A stretch of DNA of 64,000 nucleotides from Paraburkholderia sp. NMBU_R16 (GCF_013282575.1 NZ_JAAAYE010000022.1:1-64000); one strand, 5' to 3'. Shown: positions 44,014 through 53,433, counted from the first letter of the stretch. Notes: a model not told the origin generated them from the sequence alone. Numbers and translations: made by a program.

Positions 44014-45009
44014 ATGACGGTCGGAGCGCGCGACAAAAACTGGCGATATCGGCTCGCCGCCGAGCGCGGCGCGCTCGCGGCGGCCGTAATTTTCACAATC
44101 ATGTTCACGGTATATGGCGCCGCGCAGCCGACGGGGCTGAGCTCGGATGTCGTCAATACCGCCGCGAACAAGGGTGCGCTATTGGCGCTCGTTGCGATGG
44201 CGCAGACCGTGCCCGTGCTCACGGGCGGGCTCGATCTGTCGGTCGGCATGATCTTCATGCTGACCAATTGCCTCGCATCGGTCATCGTCACGGGCAGTCC
44301 GGCCATGACGATCCTCGGCATTGCCGGCGTCCTCGCGGCAGGTCTCGCATGCGGTCTCGCGAATGGATTGATCGTCGTCTATGGGCGGCTGCAGCCCCTC
44401 ATTGCGACGCTTGCAACGAGCGCGATCTACTTTGGGATTGCGCTTGCGCTGCGACCGCAGCCGGGCGGTGACGTCAACGGCGATTTCGCCGATCTGATGA
44501 CGAGATCGACCTATGGCGTGCCTTCGTCGGTGGTGCTGATCGTAGGGGCGGTCGTTCTGATCTGGATGCCCTACCGGAACTCCACGCTAGGCAGAGCGGC
44601 CTATGCGGTCGGTTCGTCGGAACAGGCCGCTTATATGTCCGGCGTTCCGATTGCGCGAGCCAAGCTTTGCGCTTATACGCTCGCGGGGCTCTTCGCCGCG
44701 GTGGGCGGGCTGTTGCTCACGTGTCTGACGTATTCCGGCGAAGCGCGTGCCGCGCTGGGCGGGGACTATACGCTGAACTCGATTGCCGCGCTGGTGATCG
44801 GCGGCACCTCGCTTTTCGGGGGCTCGGGCGGCGTAGTCGGCTCTGTCTTCGGGGCGTTCGTGATGCGCACGGTCGGCGATCTGCTCGTTGTCTTCAACAT
44901 CAATCCGGTGCTGCAGCCGCTATTCGTCGGCGTGGTGTTGCTGTTCGCCGTCAGCCTTGGCTCGCTGCGCCTGCTGCGCGTGCGCAACAAGCTCGATCTC
45001 TATCGCTAA
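44014..45009 (+). CDS. Sugar ABC transporter permease 1 (CUT2)
   Basis: This 331-residue permease of the RbsC/BPD_transp_2 family has about nine to ten helices. LTGGLDLSVGMIF is the hallmark sequence near the start of the domain and ALVIGGTSLFGGSGGVVGSV is the conserved coupling region near the end. It starts 35 bp after the ATPase stop. It pairs with the second permease as a heterodimer, as in YtfT/YjfF. Confidence 0.9.
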   Translation: MTVGARDKNWRYRLAAERGALAAAVIFTIMFTVYGAAQPTGLSSDVVNTAANKGALLALVAMAQTVPVLTGGLDLSVGMIFMLTNCLASVIVTGSPAMTILGIAGVLAAGLACGLANGLIVVYGRLQPLIATLATSAIYFGIALALRPQPGGDVNGDFADLMTRSTYGVPSSVVLIVGAVVLIWMPYRNSTLGRAAYAVGSSEQAAYMSGVPIARAKLCAYTLAGLFAAVGGLLLTCLTYSGEARAALGGDYTLNSIAALVIGGTSLFGGSGGVVGSVFGAFVMRTVGDLLVVFNINPVLQPLFVGVVLLFAVSLGSLRLLRVRNKLDLYR

Positions 45010-45016
45010 AGCCGCC

Positions 45017-46009
45017 ATGCTTCGTTCCTTGCCCAAGATCGACGTCGCGACATTGATCGCATTTGGCTGCATCGTGCTGCTCCTTTTGTTGGGCGCCGTT
45101 GCCAAACCAGGCTTTTTGTCCGTCGACTATCTCGGTCAACAACTTCAGGTTGCGGCGTTCCTCGGCGTGATTGCGACCGGAGAGATGATCGTGATTCTGA
45201 TGGGACAGATCGACCTCTCGATTCCGTGGACGATCGGCATCGGCGGCATGATGGCCACCGGCGCATCGGGCATTCTCGGCAACGCGCTTGGCGTACCGCT
45301 TGCCGTCCCGTTCGGGATTTTATGCGGCGCTTTGATCGGCGTGGTGAACGGCTGGGGTGTGGCTTATCTGCGGGCGCCTTCCATGATCTTCACGCTCGGC
45401 ATGAATGCCGTCGCCCAAGGCCTCATGGTCTATCACACCGGGGGGTTCGCACCTCAGGACCGGGCGACGCCACTCATGATCGAGCTTGCCAGTGGTCAGT
45501 GGATCCCCGGTTTTTCCAATCCGCTGCTCGTATGGATCGCGCTTGGGGCCATTACCGTTTATATCCTGACACGCACCGTATTCGGTCGTCAGATTTATGC
45601 AATCGGAAATCGCGAGCGGGCGGTGTTTCTTTCCGGCGTCGATAGCCGGAGGGTCACGTTGATCGCTTTCGCGTTTTCCGGCGCTTGCGCGGCGGCCGGC
45701 GGCGTGCTGCTGGCCGGATGGGCAAACCGCTCGTACCAGGCCATGGGCGATCCCTATCTATTGCCCACGATCGCGGCCATCGTGCTGGGCGGAACCAATG
45801 TGCTCGGCGGCCGCGGTACTTATCTCGGCACCGTAGCCGGCGTGATTCTGATTACCCTCTTGCAGTCGATTCTTTCGGTGCTGCAGCCGCAGGATTATTT
45901 CGCCTCGATGGGCATCAAGCTGCCCGCCGATGTCTTCCGGCAGGTCGTGTTCGGGCTCGTGATCATCGTGATGATGATGCTGTATGGGCGGGAGAAAGCG
46001 ATGCGATAG
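45017..46009 (+). CDS. Sugar ABC transporter permease 2 (CUT2)
   Basis: This 330-residue second permease of the same family begins 7 bp after permease 1. ILMGQIDLSIPWTIG near residue 65 replaces the usual GGIDLSVG, and AAIVLGGTNVLGGRGTYLGT is intact. Two distinct permeases with one fused ATPase resemble the galactofuranose YtfQRT-YjfF layout, but no sugar kinase, dehydrogenase or regulator accompanies the operon, so the substrate is open. Confidence 0.9.
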   Translation: MLRSLPKIDVATLIAFGCIVLLLLLGAVAKPGFLSVDYLGQQLQVAAFLGVIATGEMIVILMGQIDLSIPWTIGIGGMMATGASGILGNALGVPLAVPFGILCGALIGVVNGWGVAYLRAPSMIFTLGMNAVAQGLMVYHTGGFAPQDRATPLMIELASGQWIPGFSNPLLVWIALGAITVYILTRTVFGRQIYAIGNRERAVFLSGVDSRRVTLIAFAFSGACAAAGGVLLAGWANRSYQAMGDPYLLPTIAAIVLGGTNVLGGRGTYLGTVAGVILITLLQSILSVLQPQDYFASMGIKLPADVFRQVVFGLVIIVMMMLYGREKAMR

Positions 46010-46153
46010 TGTGGCGGGAGCCGGGATCATGCGGTGCAACGGCACGTGTCCACGTCCAGACCTGGCACGTGGCTTGCCGCAAGGATCGATGGGAGGCGGC
46101 GGGCACGATGGCTTGCCGCCGACTCGATCGATCCGCACGAACCGGGAGGTACC

Positions 46154-46429
46154 ATGAAATTCTTCAGGCCAATACTGATAGCCGCCTGTGCGCAACTGGT
46201 CATCGCAAGCCCGCTCGCCATGGCCCAGAACACACAGCCCGCCCAGCAGCCGGACACCACGCAGCAAGGCACACAACCCGGCCAGCAGGCGCCCGGCAGC
46301 ACCACGCGCTACGCGGATCCGAGCCACCCAGCGTCATCCCCACAAGGTGGCACGCTGATGCAAAAGCGTGAGCAGGGCATGTCGCCGCAGGGCGCTTCAG
46401 GTACCGCGACCGGCAAAATTCCGCAGTAA
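46154..46429 (+). CDS. Small exported Gln/Pro-rich protein
   Basis: This 91-residue protein has a clear signal peptide (IASPLAMAQ, cleavage at about residue 24) and a low-complexity mature part rich in Gln, Pro, Thr and Gly (QPGQQAPGSTTRYADPSHPA), probably disordered. GGGAGGT lies 6 nt before the ATG. Function unknown. Confidence 0.65.
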   Translation: MKFFRPILIAACAQLVIASPLAMAQNTQPAQQPDTTQQGTQPGQQAPGSTTRYADPSHPASSPQGGTLMQKREQGMSPQGASGTATGKIPQ

Positions 46430-46678
46430 AAACTCACGAGCGTGCCGCGCTCCGCGATTGCAGGCTGTTTCGCTGTCAGGTCGTGCGATTTGCATGCGTC
46501 GGCACGCCATCCGCTCGAAAGTGATGCGCTGTTTTGCGTGAACGCTCGAATCCGCATGGCCGGCCGGCATGGCAGACAGGTAATGTCCATACCAGCATGA
46601 CCGCTGAACTGGTTGCGCGGGTGTGCCGCAGGTACGATGAGCACGACTTGAAGTCGACTACTCATTGCGGACCCCATC

Positions 46679-46993
46679 ATGAAGCGTTTTCACATTGCGC
46701 TGGCTGTTGCGAATCTCGACGAATCCATTGCGGACTATAGCCGCCGCCTCGGACAGCCGCCGTCCGCCGTGGTGCCGGGCCAGTACGCGATGTGGCGCAC
46801 CGATCTGCTCAACTTCTCGATCAACGAGAACCCGGAGCGCGCTGGTCAGTTGCGCCATGTCGGGTTCGAAGACGATGCGGTGCAGGCCTATTCGAGCAGC
46901 ATCGATGTGAACGGGCTCGAGTGGGAGTCGTTCTCGGCGGCCGAGCAGGATGAACGCATCGTCAGCGCTTATGGCGTTCCGGTGCGTGGCTGA
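46679..46993 (+). CDS. Short VOC-fold (glyoxalase-like) protein
   Basis: This 104-residue protein starts with a typical VOC half-domain, KRFHIALAVANLDESIADYS, with His5 as possible metal ligand and LRHVGFEDDAVQAY in the second half. Single VOC modules dimerise to form one active site. Substrate unknown. Confidence 0.7.
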   Translation: MKRFHIALAVANLDESIADYSRRLGQPPSAVVPGQYAMWRTDLLNFSINENPERAGQLRHVGFEDDAVQAYSSSIDVNGLEWESFSAAEQDERIVSAYGVPVRG

Positions 46994-47037
46994 GCGGGTC
47001 GGCTCTCGGTCGCGTACCCGATCGCGACACCATGCAA

Positions 47038-48030
47038 TTACGTTGTTTGTTGCTGTTTGTCCGGCGAAAGGGCGATGCGCTGTTCGATTCGCCCGAGCCG
47101 GACGACTGTCACGCCGGGCCGCAACTGGCGTAGAGACGGCATGACGAGCACGCAGTCGTCGTAGGGTGTGGTGACGGCTTGACCGGCTGACCACCCGATG
47201 ACGGTGCCGGCCTTCTCGAGCACTTCGAGGCCCGTATACGGTGCGGCGAACCGGAAGTCCATGCTCTTCGCAACGACCGGTTCCGTGACGCGCACGACGC
47301 GCATTTCCTCGGGGAGCGGCCTGAGCCATTCGGCCGGCAGATCGCTTTCGTCGACGATGCCCGCCAACAGCAGGAAGCGCGCGGTGCTGTCTCGCGCGAC
47401 AGTGACCGCACCTCGCTCCCAGTGCTGCCCGCATTCGATCAGGAGGGCGTTCTTCGGACTCGCTTCATCGCCGAAGCCCTCGTAGTCGCGCATTCTGCGG
47501 CCTTCGGGGTGACCTTCGTCGAGGATCGCCGTGGCCGGTGTGCCGAGGCGGACCGCGAGTTCGGCGCCCTTTTGCAGCGGACCGGCGACGATCAATGGCG
47601 AGCTTTTCTCGTGCATCGAATGAAGGTCGAGCAGCAGATCGACGGTATCGATCGCCGGCCGCATCGCGCGGGCGCGGTCCAGTTCCGCCGAACGCGTCGC
47701 GAGATCGTCGAGCTTCGCCGCGGTCCATACGCGGTTGAAGTCCTGATCGACGAAGCGCGCCCGGTCCGGCGCGGCGGGATCGAATCGCGCATACGCCGCT
47801 ACGTTGGCGAACGACAGCGTGAGCTTGCCGCGACGGGGGCGCAACCGTGCGCGCAAGAGTTCGTCGACGACGATCGCCCCGCAGACCTCGTTGCCGTGCG
47901 TGAGGGCGTTGATCATGACGTGCGGGCCGGCCACGCCCGAATCGAACGTGTACAGGTACGGGATACCGGTATTGCCAGGCGCGTGCGCGGCAATGTCGGG
48001 GAAATCGACTTCGATCGGGTAGCTATTCAT
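47038..48030 (-). CDS. M14-type succinylglutamate desuccinylase/aspartoacylase-like zinc enzyme
   Basis: This 330-residue zinc carboxypeptidase-fold enzyme has NALTHGNEVCGAIVVDEL, where His and Glu of HGNE are zinc ligands, and LLLDLHSMHE for the third His. ALLIECGQHWE is a conserved motif further on. The family removes acyl groups from amino acids or related metabolites; the exact substrate is unknown. Start chosen at 48030 (MNSYPIEVDFPDI). Confidence 0.8.
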   Translation of the reverse strand: MNSYPIEVDFPDIAAHAPGNTGIPYLYTFDSGVAGPHVMINALTHGNEVCGAIVVDELLRARLRPRRGKLTLSFANVAAYARFDPAAPDRARFVDQDFNRVWTAAKLDDLATRSAELDRARAMRPAIDTVDLLLDLHSMHEKSSPLIVAGPLQKGAELAVRLGTPATAILDEGHPEGRRMRDYEGFGDEASPKNALLIECGQHWERGAVTVARDSTARFLLLAGIVDESDLPAEWLRPLPEEMRVVRVTEPVVAKSMDFRFAAPYTGLEVLEKAGTVIGWSAGQAVTTPYDDCVLVMPSLRQLRPGVTVVRLGRIEQRIALSPDKQQQTT

Positions 48031-48296
48031 CTTTGTTTCAGCCCTCGCTGACAGCGATACCTGGACTACAAATGATCGATCTTCCGGCCCTCGTTGCATA
48101 GGATGATCTTTTTGTCTTGTGGGGGACCGCTGTGCCGTTGAAAGAACGCTATGCGAAGCGCCCGCCCGTTGTGCGCCCATTCGATCGTTGCCCGGTAGTT
48201 CGCCATTGGAGAGAGCGCGGCATCACTTCTGTCACAATGGCGTTCGCCGATTCGCCGGCGCACCGTCGACAACGGACCACGATCGAGCTTCTCCAA

Positions 48297-49049
48297 ATGC
48301 GTATTTTCGGAATAAGCATCCACATCGTCATCGCCCTCATTTTTGCGGTGCATGCCGTGCGCACGCAGCAGAACATGTACTGGTTGGTGATTCTGTTTCT
48401 CTTCCCTGGCCTAGGCAGTCTGGTCTATCTGTTCGTTGTTTACTTGCCCAGCCTGCGCCAGTCGCGTGGAGCGAGGGCGGCAACGCGGGCCTTCTCGCAG
48501 TTCGTCGATCCGGATCGAGCTGTACGCGAGGCGCGCGTGGCTTTCGATCGCGCGCCGACCGTCGCGCATCGCATGCGGCTCGGTGCCGCGCTGCTCGATG
48601 CGGGAAACGCCGCCGAAGCGCTCGAACATTACCGAGCGGCGGCTACGGGGCCGTTCTCGTCCGATCCGGGCTTGCTCCAGGGATTGGCGCGAGCGCAGTT
48701 TGCCAACGGCGACGCCGCGGGTACGCAGGAGACGCTGGAAAGGCTCTTCGCCGTTCATCCCGTCGCCCGTCAGCAATCCGAACCCGCCTTGCTGTACGCA
48801 CGAGCTTTGGCGGCCATCGGCGCACCGGGCACGCGCGCCGCATTCGAGGTCGCGCTCGCCAGCGCAAGCGATGCAGCGCCTCGTTGCTTGTACGCCGATT
48901 GGCTGGCGACGCAGGGCGACGACGCCGATCGTCGGCGAGCGCGCGAACTTTACGCCGAGATCGTGCACGATGCGAGGCATTGGACGCGTTACGCCCGTGA
49001 CCACAACAGCGAGTGGTTGCAGCGCGCCCAATCGGCTTTGAGCCGATAG
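48297..49049 (+). CDS. Membrane protein with PLDc_N-type helices and TPR domain
   Basis: This 250-residue protein has two N-terminal membrane helices that match the PLDc_N (phospholipase D N-terminal) module: HIVIALIFAVHAVRTQQNMY and LVILFLFPGLGSLVYLF. No phospholipase domain follows. Instead there is a cytoplasmic TPR-like region (about 75-240). It probably acts as a membrane-bound scaffold. Start chosen at 48297 because upstream sequence in the frame is Arg-rich and unrelated. Confidence 0.65.
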   Translation: MRIFGISIHIVIALIFAVHAVRTQQNMYWLVILFLFPGLGSLVYLFVVYLPSLRQSRGARAATRAFSQFVDPDRAVREARVAFDRAPTVAHRMRLGAALLDAGNAAEALEHYRAAATGPFSSDPGLLQGLARAQFANGDAAGTQETLERLFAVHPVARQQSEPALLYARALAAIGAPGTRAAFEVALASASDAAPRCLYADWLATQGDDADRRRARELYAEIVHDARHWTRYARDHNSEWLQRAQSALSR

Positions 49050-49242
49050 GCTCGGGGTATCCGCATCCGTTGCGGCGCGTGAACGCAAGGCCTGCTCATC
49101 GCGGGTGGCCCCGGCAGACCCCGTCGAATTCAGCAGGGGATTCTACGCACGCCCGACTGTCTTCTCCGTGTGCGCAACGCTATGAACATCGCGCAGCGGG
49201 AAATTTTTAGCCTGGTGCCGGCGACCATGCGTGCCCTCGTCA

Positions 49243-49587
49243 TTACTGGCTCAGCACCCATTGGATAAGCGTATGCGCGTCCTCGGGCGACAGCGGGCCG
49301 CCGCGATCCGCGGGCAGCGGCATCGACGTGTCGCCCCAGTGCGCTTTTCCGCCCAGACGTAGTTTGTGCTCGAGCATTGCGGCGGCGTGCGGCTTGTCCC
49401 GATAGCGGTCGGCGATTTGATGGAACGACGGCGCAAGAAACGGCGCGTCGACGGTATGGCAGAACATGCAATGCTGCTGATCGATCAGCTCGGTGGGTTC
49501 ATGCTGCTGCGCGAATGCCGACGAGCCGAACACCGCAGCCACCAGCCAGACCGTACCCGTTGCATATTGCTTTTGCCGCACATTCAT
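49243..49587 (-). CDS. Small c-type cytochrome
   Basis: This 114-residue periplasmic monohaem cytochrome has a signal peptide ending at about residue 26 (SSAFAQ), the haem-binding CMFCH at 40-44 (Cys40, Cys43, His44) and a probable axial Met in DTSMPLPA. The C-terminal helix LSPEDAHTLIQWVLSQ is typical of class I cytochromes. It could carry electrons to a terminal oxidase. It lies at the left edge of the stress/low-oxygen island. Confidence 0.87.
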   Translation of the reverse strand: MNVRQKQYATGTVWLVAAVFGSSAFAQQHEPTELIDQQHCMFCHTVDAPFLAPSFHQIADRYRDKPHAAAMLEHKLRLGGKAHWGDTSMPLPADRGGPLSPEDAHTLIQWVLSQ

Positions 49588-49695
49588 TGCTGTTTCCGGA
49601 AGAGACGCGCTCAGCGTGAAAGTTGGGATACGGCCAGGCGCAGACCGACGCACGTCGAGTGCGCTTCTCGCATACGGCGCCGGCCGCGCGGTGAA

Positions 49696-50523
49696 TCAGT
49701 GGGACATCAGCACGGGAACCGTCATCGTTTCGAGCATCGTACGCGTGACGCCGCCCAGCACCTGCTCCCGTGCGCGTGCATGAGCATAGGCACCCATCAC
49801 GAGCAGGTCGGCGTGCACGTCGCTCAACTGGTTAAGGAGCGTCGCGCCGGTGCTGACACCCGACGCGCGCGGTATCGAGGCAAACCCCGCACGTATGCCG
49901 TGCCGCTCGAGATAACCGGAGACGTCGAACCCCGCCGGCTCGTCGCTGTCCGGGTGCTTCACCACTGTCGAGACCGTTACGAAGCGCGCGCGTTTGAGGA
50001 TCGGCAGCGCGTCGGCGAGCGCGCGAGCGGCTTCACGGCTGCCGTCCCACGCCACGACGACGTTCTCGCCGAACGACGCGACGCGGCCTGCGTACGGCAC
50101 CACGATTACGGGACGCCCGGCTGTCATGACGAGATCTTCGATGAAATTGCGAGCGACATACGACGCCGGGTCGTCGGGGTCTTCCTGACCCACGATCAGC
50201 AGATCCGCATGGCGGGCGTACAAGGTGGCGGCGTCAACCGCGGCACCCGCGGGCGCCTGCCACTCGAACCGGCATCCGGCGCGCTTGGCTGCGGCGGTGA
50301 ACTGTTCCTGTGCGCGCAACCTGCGCTCCACGCCTTGCGCTTCCAGTGTGCCCAAATTGAGGCTGTCGTCGCGCTTGAGTAGCGGGCGGAATATCTCCTG
50401 GCAGACCACATACAGGCCGACCAGGTGCGCGTTGTATTTGAGCGCGAGGTCTAGCGCGAGGTCCACGCGCGCTTCGCTATGGCGGCTGTCGTCGACATGG
50501 ACGAGCAAAGTCTGATAGGTCAT
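49696..50523 (-). CDS. Tandem universal stress protein (UspA) family
   Basis: This 275-residue protein is made of two Usp domains (about 1-140 and 145-275). The first starts MTYQTLLVHVDDS and the second VVVAWDGSREAARAL. The C-terminal domain ends with the ATP-type motif GAYAHARAREQVLGGVTRTM, while the first lacks it. It is translationally coupled to the Usp gene upstream (overlap ATGA). Expression is probably driven by the FNR-type box at 51106. It resembles E. coli UspE-like tandem proteins. Confidence 0.87.
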   Translation of the reverse strand: MTYQTLLVHVDDSRHSEARVDLALDLALKYNAHLVGLYVVCQEIFRPLLKRDDSLNLGTLEAQGVERRLRAQEQFTAAAKRAGCRFEWQAPAGAAVDAATLYARHADLLIVGQEDPDDPASYVARNFIEDLVMTAGRPVIVVPYAGRVASFGENVVVAWDGSREAARALADALPILKRARFVTVSTVVKHPDSDEPAGFDVSGYLERHGIRAGFASIPRASGVSTGATLLNQLSDVHADLLVMGAYAHARAREQVLGGVTRTMLETMTVPVLMSH

Positions 50524-51026
50524 GACGGTTCCTTTTCGGTTTGGGAGGGCGCTGCAGCCGCCGCCGGGGCGGCGCCTTCGACGCTGCCGGGAATCAACAG
50601 CACCGGACAGAAAGCCATGCGCAAGAAGCGCTCGGCGACGCTGCCGAGCATGAGCCGCCGGACGCCGCGCCGGCCATGCGTCCCCATGACGACGAGGTCG
50701 CAGTGGTTGGCACGCGCTTGTTCCAGAATGCATTCCGCGATGTCGCCGCCGGGTACGGCGGTTTCGACCACGTACGGCTCGCCCTTGACGTTTTCCCGCT
50801 GCATGGCGGCGAGTGTTTCCGCCTTCAGGCGCTCGCCTTCTTCGAACAAAGTGTCGCGCACGATCGCCGGATTGAAGCCGGGCGCCTGATAGGCCGCGAT
50901 CGGAACCTCGACGACGTACAGCGGAATCAGTTCTGCGCCGTTCTCGCGGGCTGCCTGGAGCGCGAATTCGAACGCGCGCTGTGCTGTGCCGCTACCGTCG
51001 ATCGGCGCGAGGATGCGTTGGTACAT
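50520..51026 (-). CDS. Universal stress protein
   Basis: This 168-residue single Usp domain protein (MYQRILAPIDGSGTAQRAFE) has the complete nucleotide motif GTHGRRGVRRLMLGSVAERF. The C-terminal Ala/Pro-rich tail (about 150-168) is an addition. It is the first gene of a two-gene operon; its stop overlaps the next start by 4 bp. An FNR-type box lies 80 bp upstream with a TAGACT -10 element 21 nt from it. Confidence 0.9.
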   Translation of the reverse strand: MYQRILAPIDGSGTAQRAFEFALQAARENGAELIPLYVVEVPIAAYQAPGFNPAIVRDTLFEEGERLKAETLAAMQRENVKGEPYVVETAVPGGDIAECILEQARANHCDLVVMGTHGRRGVRRLMLGSVAERFLRMAFCPVLLIPGSVEGAAPAAAAAPSQTEKEPS

Positions 51027-51078
51027 GATCGAACCTCTTGGTCTGCAAGGGAACGGAAGTGCCTTTGCGTAATTAAGA

Positions 51079-51119
51079 GTCTAGAAGCGGCGTTTTATTG
51101 CGGATTGACACAGATCAAT
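51079..51119 (-). promoter_or_regulatory. FNR/Anr box and -10 element of the usp operon
   Basis: TTGAC-ACAG-ATCAA lies at 51106-51119. Read toward the usp operon (leftward), a -10-like TAGACT occupies 51084-51079, exactly 21 nt beyond the box, which is the spacing for an activator centred near -41.5. Confidence 0.75.
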
Positions 51120-51211
51120 CGAGCATGGGCTCCCGATGCACAATCCGCCGATGCTGGAACGCATCGCATAGAGCGAATCGCATAGAGCGCATCGGGACGG
51201 TTCACGTTTGA

Positions 51212-51252
51212 TTGATGGAAATCAACTGCGTGCGAAAGCGGCTGCGTACAGT
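51212..51252 (+). promoter_or_regulatory. FNR/Anr box and -10 element of phaB
   Basis: TTGAT-GGAA-ATCAA at 51212-51225 is a perfect FNR consensus. TACAGT at 51247-51252 lies exactly 21 nt downstream. The start codon of phaB is at 51344, leaving a leader of about 85 nt. With the box at 51106 it makes up most of what the 317-bp gap contains. Confidence 0.75.
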
Positions 51253-51343
51253 GATCTCGTCAAGCGAATTCTTTGCGCCGCTGACGACGCTTGCCGATAC
51301 GCCGCGCCGGTGTCCAGCGCATTTCTCTTTCGAGGAGAACAGC

Positions 51344-52090
51344 ATGTCCGCTAAACGGGTTGCCTTTGTCACCGGAGGCATGGGAGGCCTCGGCGCGGCG
51401 ATCAGCCGGCGTCTTCACGCCATGGGGATGACGGTCGCGATGTCGCATTCCGAGCGCAACGATCACGTGTCGACGTGGCTCATGCACGAGCGCGACGCGG
51501 GGCGCAAGTTCTACGCCTACGAGATGGACGTCGTCGAATTCGATTCGTGCGACCAATGCGCGAAACGTGTGCTCGCCGATCACGGCACAGTCGACGTGCT
51601 GATCAACAACGCGGGCATCGTGCGGGACAGCACCCTCGCGAAGATGACGAAGGCGGATTGGGATGCGGTGATGCGCACGGACCTCGACGCTCTGTTCAAC
51701 GTGACGAAGCCGTTCATCGGCGGGATGGTGGAGCGCGGCTTCGGGCGTGTCGTGAATATCGGGTCGGTGAACGGCTCGCGCGGTGCTTTTGGACAGACGA
51801 ATTATTCGGCCGCGAAGGCGGGCGTGCACGGTTTCACGAAAGCGCTGGCCCTCGAAGTCGCCAAGCGCGGCGTGACGGTCAACACGGTATCGCCCGGCTA
51901 CCTCGATACGGCGATGATTGCGTCGGTGCCCGAGGACGTCATGCAAAAGCACATCTTGCCGCAGATTCCGGTTGGTCGACTCGGACGCCCCGATGAAGTC
52001 GCCGCGCTCGTGGCGTTCCTTTGTTCGGACGATGCAGCGTTCGTAACGGGCGCTGATATCGCGGTGAACGGCGGCATGCATATGCGGTAA
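51344..52090 (+). CDS. phaB: Acetoacetyl-CoA reductase
   Basis: This 248-residue NADPH-dependent short-chain dehydrogenase reduces acetoacetyl-CoA to (R)-3-hydroxybutyryl-CoA for PHB synthesis. The nucleotide-binding motif is TGGMGGLG (residues 9-16), NNAG is in LINNAGIVRD, and the catalytic set is Ser (GSVNGSRGAFGQTN), Tyr and Lys (YSAAKAG). Length and sequence match PhaB well. GAGGAG precedes the start. Its location near phaC fits PHB synthesis under low oxygen, where it also consumes reducing power. Confidence 0.9.
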   Translation: MSAKRVAFVTGGMGGLGAAISRRLHAMGMTVAMSHSERNDHVSTWLMHERDAGRKFYAYEMDVVEFDSCDQCAKRVLADHGTVDVLINNAGIVRDSTLAKMTKADWDAVMRTDLDALFNVTKPFIGGMVERGFGRVVNIGSVNGSRGAFGQTNYSAAKAGVHGFTKALALEVAKRGVTVNTVSPGYLDTAMIASVPEDVMQKHILPQIPVGRLGRPDEVAALVAFLCSDDAAFVTGADIAVNGGMHMR

Positions 52091-52144
52091 AAAAAATAGG
52101 AACCGCGAGCGCCTTTACGGCGGTGCAGCGCAGATGGCTGCGAG

Positions 52145-52185
52145 TTGACGCAAGTCAATCGGCTGGCGACGACACTGGCTAGAGT
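52145..52185 (+). promoter_or_regulatory. FNR/Anr box and -10 element of the hsp20 operon
   Basis: TTGAC-GCAA-GTCAA at 52145-52158 is followed after exactly 21 nt by TAGAGT at 52180-52185. The hsp20 start is at 52304. Confidence 0.75.
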
Positions 52186-52303
52186 AGTTCGTGCATGGTC
52201 TCATGCAACCGACGAGGCACGAAGCTGCCGGAGCGCGAGACGCAGGCACTGTCACGGGTGCGCACGCACCTGTGTTGTGAGTTTCCACCAAGGAGTGAGT
52301 GCT

Positions 52304-52738
52304 ATGAGCAGCCCGACCCGTTATGACCCGTTTTCGCTCGAGCCGGTGGCCGACCTGTTCCAGGGCTTCTTCCGGCCGATGCGCAGCCTGACGCTCGAAG
52401 GCGGCGCGCCGCTCTCGGACATCAAGATCGACGTTTCGGAAAGCGATGCCGCTTATACCGTGAAAGCCGAGATGCCGGGCGTCAATAAGGAAGACATCGA
52501 CGTGAAAATAGACGGCAACGTGGTATCGATCAGCGCCAAGGCCGAGCGCAACAAGGAACTGAAGCAAGGAGAGCAGGTGATTCGCCGCGAACGTTATTCG
52601 GGTGTGATGAGCCGCTCGTTCTCGCTCGCGAACGACATCGACGAGGGCGCATCGTCCGCGACGTATCAGGATGGCGTGCTGACGCTGACGCTGCAAAAGA
52701 AGAAGGACACCGAGCAAAAGCGTCTGCAGATCAATTGA
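52304..52738 (+). CDS. Hsp20/alpha-crystallin small heat-shock protein
   Basis: This 144-residue ATP-independent chaperone holds unfolding proteins. The alpha-crystallin domain spans about 38-140 (IKIDVSESDAAYTVKAEMPG; ends YQDGVLTLTLQKK), with an IxI-like C-terminal end (LQIN). It starts an operon with the BON-domain gene 44 bp downstream, behind an FNR-type promoter. Confidence 0.92.
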   Translation: MSSPTRYDPFSLEPVADLFQGFFRPMRSLTLEGGAPLSDIKIDVSESDAAYTVKAEMPGVNKEDIDVKIDGNVVSISAKAERNKELKQGEQVIRRERYSGVMSRSFSLANDIDEGASSATYQDGVLTLTLQKKKDTEQKRLQIN

Positions 52739-52782
52739 GCGTCAGGCAGCACGATTGCGCATGTGGCCCGAAGGAGGGCGCG

Positions 52783-53433
52783 ATGAAAACGGACAAGCAA
52801 CTGAAGCACGAAGTCGAAGAGGAACTGGAGTTCTCGCCTCTGATCCATTCGGCGCAGATCGGCGTCGAGGTGACGGACGGCATCGTCACGCTGTCGGGCC
52901 ACCCCTCGAGTTACGCGGAAAAGATCGCCGCCGAGAAGGCGGCCCAAAGAGTCGCGGGCGTGAAGGCCGTGGTCGTCGAGATGCATGTCCGGTTGCCGCA
53001 CGACGACGTGCATACCGACGAAGACATCGCCAATGCAGTGCGTTCGCTGCTGCGCTGGACCGTCGGGGTTCCGCAAGACGCCATCCAGGTGCAGGTCGAA
53101 AATGGCTGGGTGACGTTGCGCGGCGAGCTCGCCAACGCCCACCTGAGCTATCTCGCCGGGCGCACGATCGGCCAAATGCGCAGCGTGACCGGCGTGACGA
53201 ACCTGATCGACGTGGCTGGCCCGAAGGCGGCAGAAAATGTCGCGGAGAAGATCGGCAAGGCGATGCAGCGGCATGCCGAGCGAGAAGCCAAGCATATCCA
53301 GATCAAGGTTCGCGACGGCACGGTGACGCTGACCGGCACGGTGGGTTCGTACGCCGAGCGCTCGGCCGCTCGTGGCGCCGCATGGTCCGCGCCGGGCGTG
53401 CACGCGGTGATCGACAATCTCGTCGTCGGGTGA
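52783..53433 (+). CDS. Triple BON-domain protein
   Basis: This 216-residue protein has three BON domains (about 5-72, 80-148 and 150-216), each with the G-V/I-T-L-x-G motif: GIVTLSGHPSSYAEK, GWVTLRGELANAHL and GTVTLTGTVGSYAER. BON modules bind membranes or ligands and often sit in OsmY-like stress proteins, but no signal peptide is seen, so this one is probably cytoplasmic. AAGGAGG supports the start. Co-transcribed with hsp20. Confidence 0.88.
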   Translation: MKTDKQLKHEVEEELEFSPLIHSAQIGVEVTDGIVTLSGHPSSYAEKIAAEKAAQRVAGVKAVVVEMHVRLPHDDVHTDEDIANAVRSLLRWTVGVPQDAIQVQVENGWVTLRGELANAHLSYLAGRTIGQMRSVTGVTNLIDVAGPKAAENVAEKIGKAMQRHAEREAKHIQIKVRDGTVTLTGTVGSYAERSAARGAAWSAPGVHAVIDNLVVG

